From Erigeron canadensis (Eukaryota; Streptophyta; Magnoliopsida; Asterales; Asteraceae), in contig NC_057761.1 of the NCBI RefSeq assembly GCF_010389155.1, forward strand, positions 18,292,501 to 18,356,500: a DNA stretch of 64,000 nucleotides, read 5' to 3'. Below, piece by piece: positions 23,045 through 32,878 of this stretch (position 1 is the first letter of the stretch; every line of letters starts with the position of its first letter). The translations under genes were made by a program, and so were the position numbers. The notes below the pieces were generated by a model. That model did not search any database and was not told the DNA's origin. It saw only the letters and a list, made by a program, of their open reading frames with translations.

Positions 23045-26000
23045 CTAATCCACTGGATTCTCCTTCTTCAACCCTTTCCCATCCTTTGTTACGACCTTTT
23101 TTCCAAGCTTAATCTTTGTCAACGTCTCAGATTTTTTCCTTTCCACTTTTTCACCACATGAACTAAAATAAAAGAAGACAAAAACAGTTCAAAAGTGACA
23201 TAATCTGAATTTCACAAATAAAAAACATTAACCAAAAAAGTGTCAGTTACCTCCCAGTCATGAAGGTACTAGTCTTTGTTGATGCAACTTTTTGAACTGG
23301 AACAACAATTTTTTTTTGGAGGAATCAGAGCTGCAATAGGAGCATCATCATAATTTGTTTCCTCTTCAACAACTTCAGGAGTAGGTTTGCGAGGACGTCC
23401 ACGTTTCTTATTTGGCTGCACCTCTTCCTGAACAGTTTTCTCATCATTTTTTTTTATCAAGTGACTTGTTAATGTTGGTAATCTTACCTTTGGATGGTGA
23501 AATCCTTACAACATTATCCTCAGGCATTATGGAAGAACCAACCGTCATCTGTTTGTCACCTTCTTGACCTTTTTCTTCAAATCCTTTGTTATGTTCAATG
23601 TTGATGTTCCCCTCAGGATCATCATTCTTTCCATCAACAGAAGCAGACACACTTACCTCAAAACCAGCTTTCTGCTTAACATTGTCACCTTGTGAACGAC
23701 TTTTGTATACCTTTGTTGGAAGTTTTTCATAATCCATTTCAACATGCTTTTTAGAAGATATTTTCTGCTTTTTCCTTGCATGGCTGCCATCATCATCAAA
23801 TTCCGTTTCTCTATCCACAGGATCTTGAACAAGATCATCTTTAAGGTTTGCAGCATTACCTTCTTTCTCAACAACAACAATTGAACTCTTCTCAACACCA
23901 ACACCCTGATTACCTTCCTTCACAACAGCAGCATTTGTACTCTTACCAACACAAACAAATTCTGAACTTTTATCAACAACAAAATCATTATGAGAAACAG
24001 ATTTCTCAACAACAGACGGAGCTTTTTTCTTATGATTTCTCTTAAACTTCTTTATTTGACTAGGGCCAACATTAGAATCAGAAATCACTTTGTCCCGTTT
24101 CTTTGAAGAAACTGGTTGGTTGCTAGTCACAGTAGGATCTTTCACATTCACATCTTTCTCCTTTTCGACATGATCTTCAATTTCTTTATGATTAGGGTTA
24201 ACAGCGTTATCATCTCCTTCATTAACAACAACAATTCTTCATTCATCATTTGTTTCAGTATCTTGTTCTTCATTCAAATTTTCGAAAACAGTTTGCTCTT
24301 CATTATAGAACATAGATTTCATACTAAAGACTTTAGAAATCTTGGACTGGAAAAACTTGAATTTCTTCTTCTCTGGCTCTTTAACAGATTTAACATTCAA
24401 AAAATCAAACAACATATTTTTCTTTTTTGAAACCTCAACCAACTGGATGAAAGCCGTTTCATAATCCTAAAATAGCAAATCAATATGTTATAGTAAGGAT
24501 AATAGTCACTCATATACTAAAGTCAAAATGACGTAATTTAGATATATAATATGATGTTAAACTAATCTCTAAGTCATTCTTACAATCAGCACATTATAAA
24601 CCGATGAGTCAACTTGAAAGTTGAATTACCTCAATTGCCAATGAATCTTCACTCATGGGACCCCTAATACCCATGAAACCGAATTGACCAGTCTCAAATT
24701 CCATAGCCTCCCTACGTTTCAAATACAGGCTCCAGTTTTTGAAAATAGGGCGTTCTCTTGGAAGTACTATCTAATCATACTTCGTTCTATCCAAATACAG
24801 CAGCTACAAAATATGGGTAAGCTACTTATTGAGTCTTAAAGATTAAATGTTATAATTTAAAAAAAAATAGAATATTAACGAGACAGATGATCTCACCAGT
24901 AGAAAGGTAGCATGCCCGCAATAGTAGGACTCAAATTTTTGTGGTTTCCATGATGCTTTGCTGTTTTTCAAATATAATAATACTTTTTCACTCCAGTTTA
25001 AGGTTGTTAAATTTGTTTTGTTTCCAACACGGTGCAAAATAACAGAAGTGAGAAACAACATCAAAATGTTCATCTTGAAAAATTGGTCAACCTCTCTTGA
25101 TTCCACCAAGACGTCTGCAATCATCTTGGCACTTACGATCTGCATATTTCCTTTCTTTTTTTTTGGTTTGCAGAAACTCTTTCTTCCATAATGTAGAAAA
25201 CTCCACAAATTCAGGGTCCGACTCTAAGGTAGTAAATGAAATATTTCCACATGAACTTCTATTTCACCTTCCTTTAGTTCTATTTTACTTGTTTTTGGAT
25301 TGTAGCTAGAAACAATGAAATGAGCAAGTTTGCTAGGAAGATCAAATATCTGGAAGTCAATTAGTGACCCAAAACCATACGATCTCACAACCTCTCTCTG
25401 AGCTGCACTTAAAGAAACAACAACTCTTGAGAAATTTTGTGGGGTTGTTCTCAGATGGATACTTAACATTTCTGGATGTTCATCAATGATATCCTTATCA
25501 GCGTTTGGGTCCTTCTCAATGGTTTGTTCTAGATTACATAAACAAAGAAACATGTTTCAGACAAAAACGTTTTGAACACAGTTACCTAACCCACCTACAT
25601 TGTCACATTTAGTTAAAAATTATATAATAGCAAATAATCCCCATGGGATTGCCAATTAGTTGCGCAAAAAGTAAAAGCAGATAAACCAGATGTGAGACCA
25701 ATAATCCTTCTAAAATTAAATCGACGATCAAGTTATTTAGTTCCATACAAGTACCTTATAAGAATATTGACTAAATAACTATACATACAACCAAAACGAA
25801 CATGAATTTCACTTATAGTAGTAAGACAACACTAGACACGAATAAGAGACAACTATTAATTTTTTGAAATTTGATTCTGAACATGTTGACTACTTGAATG
25901 GATGGCAAAACATTCATTATTGATACATGGTTGCATACACACAAATAACAAACAATTGCCATTGACTTTAAAAAGTTAAACAAACATAATGCGGCCTAAA

Positions 26001-26601
26001 CCAATTCATATCAATAAAAATTTTTACTAAATTCAAACATATAGCAACAAATGCATATATCCAAACAACAAAGACGTTACCAGAACTTATCACCCCAAAA
26101 ACTACTTAAAATACCACAACTATATAAGATTAAATATGGACATAAAATTATGCCAATTTGGACTGAATATACACAAACTATTATACATATATACATACCT
26201 AGATATAGATATAGACATACATATAGATATACACATGAACAAAAAATAGTAACATAAAAAAATACCTTCATTAGCTTGTGCTTTTCCTTTATTTTTTTTT
26301 TCCAGGTTTTTTTACAGTCTCAACCATCTCGTTGTTCTCTTCACTAGCGAGTTCAATAGCTTTTGATTTTCCTTTTTTGTTTCTAGATCTTTGTAGATTA
26401 TGAACCGCATCAGTATTTTGTACATCCGCTAAAATGAAAAACAAATAACTAATATTATAATGAGAAAAAAAATTAAAATAAAAGCATAAAAAATTATTAT
26501 TAGGTCAAAAACTTACAATCAACAATGAGAGATGCAGATTGGCTAGTCGTACGCTTATTAGGACTTTGAACTTTTTTAGAAACAGATTGTTTTGACATCA
26601 T
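23045..26601 (-). pseudogene. MULE companion gene, Ulp1-type N-terminal protein with AT-hook, six exons
   Basis: Exons at 26,601-26,517, 26,428-26,266, 25,528-24,897, 24,803-24,630, 24,466-23,251 and 23,162-23,045 all have GT/AG borders, and the joins I checked are in phase. Exon 3 has HLRTTPQNFSR, SLSAAQREVVRSYGFGSL and MNILMLFLTSVIL, a domain seen N-terminal in plant MULE-carried Ulp1-like proteins. Exon 5 is long, charged and Lys-rich, with an AT-hook KKRGRPRKPT near its end. No Ulp1 protease catalytic domain follows. Lesions: four frame breaks at A-runs (near 26,290, 25,155, 23,452 and 23,310) and stops at about 24,770 and 24,238. It may bind DNA; its role in transposition is unknown. Confidence 0.62.
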
Positions 26602-26844
26602 TGTAAAATTCTGATAGAAGATGAGCGGTGGTTATGATTTAGGGGTTTTGTGAGTGTGTGAGTGAATGTGTGTTTACCGGTTTGTGAGTGATCGTGTGTT
26701 TGTATGGTTCATGGTTTGTGTGAGAGTGTGAGTGTGTGTGTTTGGCATCGATAACTGAGCGGCAATTTAAAAATATTAAATAAGACTAACAACTAACACG
26801 ACTTATAATTGACCGTGTTAATTTTGTTGAAAAATAGGATCAAG
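26602..26844. other. Upstream region of the companion gene and putative MULE end
   Basis: It starts with a short leader for the minus-strand gene, then a TG/GA-rich stretch (GTGTGTGAGTGAATG type words) to about 26,745 and an A+T-rich part. It probably holds the gene's promoter and the MULE end, but I cannot identify a TATA box or inverted repeat with confidence. Confidence 0.3.
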
Positions 26845-27191
26845 ACTCTTTACCAGGTGTACGGATGTCAGAGAAGGACTTAGAAAACAAAAAAGTCTAT
26901 ATTACGCATTATACACTAAAGGGTGGTGATCGGGTTTTTACCGAAAGAGAATATTCAAAAGACTGTTTTCCTCGGGTTTTGATTGACAAAGTGTGGAGTG
27001 TTGAAGTTAGCAAGGAGGATCGCAATCGTGTTCATACTAGAGTTGTGCCTCTCGTGTTAACTCTTGGACAAGAAGAGTTATGCGGATCTCATGAACAAAC
27101 TATGAAGGACTTTGAAGATCGGTTAGATGGACGAAAGAGAAAACTCCGTAAAACTGATGATCATTGCTTCAAGAAAACATGTTCTAATTAG
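26845..27191 (+). pseudogene. Fragment of a copia Gag-Pol linker
   Basis: The translation contains KVYITHYTLKGGDRVF and LIDKVWSVEV, which match in order and spacing a stretch of element A's linker (VVYYTLKDYDTVFYD, then KIDKVWCVKN) at 43,905-44,025. The rest is basic and ends KRKLRKTDDHCFKKTCSN with a normal stop at 27,189. It is an isolated piece with no LTR or other domain attached. From 27,192 to 27,484 I see nothing else. Confidence 0.5.
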
Positions 27192-27484
27192 TTTTATTAT
27201 TTGTTATGTTTTTCTAAAGTTTGTCATAGATAATTTACTATAGAAGATCATTTCTAGATGATGATCTATAGTACATATTTTATCTTGTTATGTTTGTCCT
27301 TTATTAGATATGTTTCATGTCTGTTCCAGAATTGCAGTAGTTTAATCACAGGAATGAAGAAACTGGTGTTGTTAAGGAAAGAGACATGAGTGGATGTCAA
27401 TCTTAAGAGAGGCCTTGGAATACATTACAGCAAGTGAATGCTTGTTCACAGGCTCAAAGGATTACGGTTAGAAATTCCTTTTTG

Positions 27485-28461
27485 TTAGGTCCAGTTTTGT
27501 TGAAAACTGGAGCTCTCCAGTTGCATCTGGAGAGCATGAAGAATTGTCCGAAATATTTGAAGTCTAGTTGCAATGTACAATTCGTGCAACTGATGACTTC
27601 CTCCAGTTGAAATCTGAAGACCAATATCTGAAGACATTCCAGTTGAAGTCGAAGATAACAAGTGGAAGAAAGAGAATGGCAATAACAGTGAAGCCTAGTT
27701 GACATTCTATCAGATTAATCAACTGGAGATCCTCCAGTGTAAATGCTCTTACAAAGCTTTACACTGATTATGAGGAGGACCTTTTACACTACATCCTTTT
27801 ACCTGGATGATAATCTTGTCTGTGGATAAAAGTGCAAAGATGTAGAGTTGTTGAATAAAGTAACCTTTTGTCTTACTTTATTTAGCACACACACAAAGAA
27901 TTATTTACTAATACTTTTGTGTGCTGTCAACCATATTTGTACGTTGAAGTTGAGATCCCAATGCTCAGCCTTCGACTATAAATAGAGGTCCTTGCACAAG
28001 CATTTTCACAACTTTGCAAACACATATATTCTGCAATATCGTTGGTGAACTTGTGCAATATTCTCTCAATCACTAAAAGGAACATTTCACAACTTTAAGT
28101 GTTTCGATTGACAAAGAGAATTTCCAAATTTAGATCAATTGTATTTCATAGGTTGTTAGGATATTTACATACTTGTAATATCTTGGTTCCGCATCAACCT
28201 TGTATTTTTTTTATAATTAATAAATAAAATACACGTGAAAAATACATATTGTCTCACCTTTACTTTACAAGTTATTTATTTATTGCATTGTATTTATTTA
28301 TTTACACTTGTCACCTTAATAAGTAAACCTTTCAGATTAACCTGGTATACTGTTCACTGTAACTGGTCTCGTCTAGATTCAGTGAACGTATTGCAAAGAA
28401 ACTTCACTATCGACACAGAGGTGTCTCCAGTAGAGTACCATCTATTGAGTTGGGACTTACA
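27485..28461 (+). repeat. Element C 5' LTR
   Basis: It runs from TGTTAGGTCCAG to GACTTACA, two bases before the PBS. TATA box TATAAATA at 27,977-27,984. U3 holds repeated inverted pairs of CTGGAG/CTCCAG: AACTGGAG-CT-CTCCAGTT at 27,507-27,524 and ACTGGAG-ATC-CTCCAGT at 27,723-27,739, with looser copies between. The start is chosen by the TG and the usual position before the repeats; no second LTR is available to confirm it. Confidence 0.72.
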
Positions 28462-28463
28462 AG

Positions 28464-28475
28464 TGGTATCAGAGC
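28464..28475 (+). other. Element C primer-binding site
   Basis: TGGTATCAGAGC is complementary to the 3' end of plant initiator tRNA-Met, the usual copia primer. It lies two bases after the LTR end. Confidence 0.93.
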
Positions 28476-28517
28476 AGAAAGGTTGAATTTATAATTCTAT
28501 AAACTAGATCTACTTCG

Positions 28518-29275
28518 ATGGCTGCTACTGGAAGTGGAGATGGTTCTGGTCCTAATTTCGAAACTGGTTAAACCCCTCCTATTAATCCGAATAATGAAAA
28601 TGTTGTTAACAATAACCATCCTCCTCCTCCTCCTACTCCCAACCACGTCCATGTGCATTATTCCAATACTCCTGTTCCCAAATTCGATGGTAATAGTGAG
28701 ACTTTTGGCACATGGATGGCCAGAATGCTTTTGCATTTTGGTGGGATTGACAGGTATTTGTTGAAAATCCTTAAGGATGGACTATATATACCTATGTCCA
28801 GTGGTATTAGTCCTCTTCTTAACCCATTTGGTAGGAGAGGTATTAGGGAAAAGTCTGAAGACCATTGGTCTGATGAGGATCACAGACTGGTTGACTTGGA
28901 CAGCAGACTGAAAAACATGATCCTTGGCGCTGTCCCTGAAGAATTAATTCCAACACTTATGTTATTTCCCAGTGCCAAGTCTATGTGGGATGAATTAATT
29001 CTCCAATTTGACGGAGGAAATGACACTTTGTCTACTAGAAAGGTTGCCCTGAACAAGAAGTATGAATCTTTCTTTGCACTTCCCAATGAAAGTTTAACTA
29101 GTACTTATACCAGATTTACTAGCCTCATTAATCATCTGAGAGGCTTAGGAGTGGAGAAGGATAAGGATATTCTTCTTGAAAAATTGTGTGATATTTTTCC
29201 ATCCAAATGGGCACATATGGTCCTTGTCCTAAGACAAGGTAAGACACTGCACAGTCACCAGATTCACTGAAGATA
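28518..29275 (+). pseudogene. Element C Gag N-terminal domain
   Basis: ATG at 28,518 is the first after the PBS and gives MAATGSGDGSGPNFETG, then an in-frame TAA at 28,569. Beyond it the frame is open with a proline run, the motif VPKFDGNSETFGTWMARML, and the copia Gag helices (AVPEELIPTLM, KSMWDELILQFDGG, YTRFTSLINHLRGLGV). It ends by a frameshift near 29,255, where LRQGKTL shifts frame. Gag would form the particle; this copy is broken by one stop and one frameshift. Confidence 0.85.
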
Positions 29276-30887
29276 ATAATGCTGCAAGACTGGTGGCTGA
29301 GCAGTCTGCTTTAAACCATGCTCAGAGTTCAAAGGTTACTAGTCTAACTAGTCAACCTTGTGCTGCTTAAATATCTACTGAGAATGTCCAATCACATTCT
29401 ATGAAGGAGATGTTGAACAGTTTTCTGAACTCAGGCCTGAAATTAGTGATGGTTGTGATGAAACTGACGATGATGATCTGGTCGCCATGATTGCTAAAAC
29501 CTTTAACAGGTTCAAGATAAATCTAAAAGATTTAATGGCCCAAACAATGCTTCCAGCTCCAACTCTTTGGATAAAGCCAATCTTACCTGCTATAAGTGTG
29601 GTAGGAAAGGTTACTTTATGAAGGAATGCAAATCTAGTACGTCAGATGAACAACCAAACTGGTCCATCTGTCCCTAATTTTAAAAAATCTGATGACTCTT
29701 ACAAAAATAAATATAAAAAATTGAAAGCTCAGATTGCCTTCCTTTCACTTGAGAAAGAAAAAGAACAAAACAAGTATCTGGTGGCAAATGTTGAAGAAAA
29801 ATGGGAACTCTCTGATGACTCATCTGATGATGAAGATGAGATTAGAGATGTCCGTTTCATGTCTTTAGAAGATAAGCAACAAAAGCATCTGGTGAAAGAT
29901 GATGTGGTCTCTGGAAGATGGGTTGATATCATTTTAAAGAAGGTATATGACTATGATATCGAAACTAACACAGAAACAAAACTGGACATAGCTGAATCAC
30001 TAAATGGTGATTTATTATTTGTTGAAACTGTTAGAACTGATGGAGAGATGTATCTTGAAACAGTTCTGACTGAGTTAAATAAGTTGAAACCAATGATAAA
30101 TGATTTTCAAAGTGTCCAGTTGGCTCTCAAGGAGTCAGTTGCTTTAAATGAGGCATTAGAATTGGAAAACCAAAAATTAAAATCTGATCTGATCTGGAAA
30201 AGGAATTAATGGTTATCAATTCTTGGTTTAAAGCATCTGGAAAGAATTATGATGCATTTTCTAAAACCATCGATGCACAAAAAAGAGCCATTGGGGCTGG
30301 GGATGTGCAGATGGCAGCTGTGATTCCAGATATTCATGCCATGCCTCAAAGTATCGGGGTTGAAACTCCATATGATCAACCTGAGACTTCCCTAGAAAAC
30401 TGAATCTATTGAGACCACCCCCTCTGAGGTAAAAACTGGAGCCAAAAAGGCTAAAGCTCCAGTTAAAAAGGATGCTGGTGAAAAGCCTATGCCTCAAAAG
30501 TCAAAAGAGACCAAGACTCAAAAGACTAAAACCCCCACTGAACCCAAGTCCAAGGTTCAGTTGCCTGATGAAAATAACATTTTATTGAGATTGGAAGGAC
30601 AACTCCAACTTTTGTCTTGACAAATTCAGAGTTGCACTACCAAGATCAAAAATCTGGAGGGAACTTCAACCTCTCCATTTGTCAAATAAAATGTTAAAGA
30701 AAAACCCCTTTTGAAGCAAAATATGAAACAAAAGTTTCCCATCATATCTGAAGTTTTTACTCCTGAATCTGGAGACAATGAGAAAGCTCCAGATTCAGCC
30801 TCAAGTTGCAAACCACAAAAATCAACTGAGACTTCCCAGGGAGAGTCTGGTGAACCCATCGTCAGATGGGTTCCCAAGGAGAACTAA
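29276..30887 (+). pseudogene. Element C Gag C-terminal part and linker
   Basis: After the frameshift the reading gives DETDDDDLVAMIAKTFNRFK and then a zinc knuckle, CYKCGRKGYFMKEC (about 29,589-29,630), where the zinc-binding His is changed to Tyr. The open piece 29,646-30,209 has a Lys-rich coiled-coil segment, an acidic Ser/Asp patch (SDDSSDDEDE) and a leucine-rich coil. Frame breaks near 30,205 and stops near 30,400, 30,617 and 30,687 interrupt the Lys/Pro/Thr-rich tail. It finishes WVPKEN and TAA at 30,885-30,887. Confidence 0.75.
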
Positions 30888-30907
30888 TGATTTCTGTAAA
30901 TGTGCAG
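30885..30907 (+). promoter_or_regulatory. Element C gag/pol junction: stop plus acceptor-like AG|G
   Basis: TAA after WVPKEN, then twenty nucleotides to TGTGCAG followed by GGAGATCG, where the protease frame is taken up. The pol frame is offset by two from the gag frame. Same arrangement as in E1, A and B. Confidence 0.5.
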
Positions 30908-32182
30908 GGAGATCGAAAGAAGAATACCTGGTATCTGGACAGCACAGCTGGCCGGACAATGATCGAATGTAAGCCCCTGCTGGAAGAGTTCACTATCCAA
31001 GATGGACCAGCAGTGACTTTTGGAAATGATGGAAGTGGGAAAACTGAAGGATATGGTATAATCAATAATGAACAAGTCCAATTCACTAAAGTTTCATTTG
31101 TCAATGGTTTAAAATACAACCTGATAAGTGTCAGTCAACTATGTGATGATGGATATAAGGTATTGTTCGATATTGCTCAAGGTACCATATTTAACAAGGA
31201 TTGGAAAGTGGTGATGATTGCCCCAAGGAAAGGAAATGTATATGTTATGGATATGGAATCTGCTCCAAAAGAGCAATGTTTCTATACCAAGGCTGATGAA
31301 GACACCAACTGGTTGTGGCACAAAAGATTATCTCATCTAAATTTCAAAAATATTAATAAGTTGTCCAGAAAAAAACTTGCAGATGGGATTCCTCAGATTT
31401 CCTTCAAAAAGGAAAGGCCATGCCCTGGGTGTGAGATGGGTAAGAAAAAGAGAGCCAGTTTCAAGACTAGGCAAAATTTTAGCATCACTGAACCTCTTCA
31501 CATGCTTCATATGGATCTATTTGGTCCAGTGAATGTTCAAACTAAAGCTGGCAAGAAATACACTTTAGTTATCGTGGATGAATACACCAGATTTTGCTGG
31601 GTGGTGTTTCTCAGATCCAAAAGTGATGCAGCTGCTGAAATTATCTCTCTCATCAAAAGATTTGAACTCAAATATACTCACAAAGTGTGTCAGTTGCGTA
31701 GTGATAATGGTACAAAATTTCAAAATAAAGTACTTGAATCATTTTGCAATGACACTGGCATCTCTCAGAATTTCTTTTCTGCTCACACACCAGAGCAAAA
31801 TGGTGTTGTTGAGAGAAAGAATCGTACGTTAATTGAAGCTGGCAGGAGTATGTTATCTGAATCAGGTCTTCCAACCAGTTTTTGGGTTGAAGTTGTGGCA
31901 ACTGCTTGTCATACCAAGAATCGGTCAGTTTATATCAAGAGACATAAGAAGACTGCCTATGAAGTACTCAGAAAAAGGAAACCAAAAATTGGTTATTTTC
32001 ATGTGTTTGGTTGTCCAGTTTTCATCTTAAATGATGCAAGTCAACTTGGCAAGTTTGATGCTAAAGCTGATGAAAGAGTATTTCTTGGTTATTCTTATAT
32101 CATAAAAGCCTTTAGGGTTTATAATTATAGACTTCAAAAGGTTCATGAGACAATTCATGTTACATTTGACGAATCCAATTAG
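30908..32182 (+). pseudogene. Element C protease and integrase
   Basis: Open from the junction to the stop at 32,180. The protease active site reads WYLDSTAGRTMIE where the family has DSG and then SRHMTG, so the catalytic motif is altered and the protease is likely dead. The integrase is complete: zinc ligands H and H in WHKRLSHLNF and CPGC, catalytic D in HMDLFGP, D in RSDNGTKF, E in EQNGVVERKNR, followed by the C-terminal FHVFGCPVF and VFLGYS blocks. Integrase thus keeps all key residues while protease and RT do not. The length, about 425 residues, is normal for this part of copia Pol. Confidence 0.85.
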
Positions 32183-32720
32183 GCAATTAATAAAAGACCA
32201 AGCCTTGACATCTCTCCAGTTATTCCAATAAATTTTGGAGAACCTGACCAAGTTCATCAGTCAAATAGTTCTCCAAGTTCATCAGTCAGATAGTTCTCCA
32301 GAAGATGTTTCCAGCCAATCTAGATTGGAACTGGTTAACAAGAAGAAGAATTCCACCAGTGACACACCTTTTTATCCCTCCATCAGTTTCAATTTACCAC
32401 AGAAACTGGTGATTGGATCAGATGTTCGTGCCACTCCAATATGTCAAGACTTTTTGTACTAAAGTGTTTTTAACCCATTCACAACCGTCACCTGATGTGT
32501 CTAACATGTCAAGACTTTTTGTTGAAAAAGAATACACTTTTTATGAGGATTGTTGCAGGTAGTGGGCGCATGGGAATACCAGTCGTCGTTGCATTAAATG
32601 CATGACAAGTAGGTATTAAATGTTTTTAAATTTCAAGTTTTCTAAAAATCTGATAAACGATTTCGAAAGTTTGGGGATTAAAATATCTTTTTGTATATAC
32701 TTTGGGAATATTTTATTGCC
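32183..32720 (+). other. Scar replacing RT and RNase H in element C
   Basis: Only the start of the integrase-RT linker remains (SPVIPINFGEPDQVHQ), with a local duplication of CAAGTTCATCAGTCA near 32,250 and 32,275. A 17-bp direct repeat ATGTCAAGACTTTTTGT at 32,441-32,457 and 32,506-32,522 marks a likely rearrangement point. From about 32,530 on, the sequence is an ORF3 promoter-like region with no RT or RNase H motif. Confidence 0.6.
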
Positions 32721-32728
32721 TATATATA
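32721..32728 (+). promoter_or_regulatory. TATA box of element C ORF3
   Basis: TATATATA in GCCTATATATACCCTC lies 151 bases before the ORF3 ATG and is followed by a CT/CA-rich leader typical of plant 5' UTRs. No start codon lies between. Confidence 0.5.
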
Positions 32729-32878
32729 CCCTCACCAAATTCATTTTCTCATTTACTTTGCACAAAAATTCCTTTATTTACTCTCCCAATCACCACAATC
32801 GCTTCCTTTCTCTCTCTGCTTCATAAATAAAGAACCCTAATTCCATAATTCTCAATTTAACTTTCATATCTTACTAAA

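Larger units (their letters stand above)
16561..26840. mobile_element. Mutator-like (MULE) region with two convergent genes
   Basis: A FAR1-type transposase remnant (+) and a spliced Ulp1-type companion gene (-) point towards each other across a tandem array. MULEs that carry an Ulp1-like gene beside the transposase are known in plants (for example Kaonashi and CUMULE types). No terminal inverted repeats were found; the left end is lost at about 16,560 and the right end is a guess upstream of the companion gene. Treating both genes as one element is inference from orientation and family association. Confidence 0.5.

Noticed and set aside
28464..28475. TGGTATCAGAGC as part of a tRNA gene
   Set aside because: Only the 3' acceptor complement is present, directly after an LTR end; it is a primer-binding site. 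Same at 41,605.
30885..30907. Programmed ribosomal frameshift or stop readthrough between gag and pol
   Set aside because: The offset differs between copies (0, 1, 2, 2), more than one stop can occur in the gap, and no slippery site is shared.
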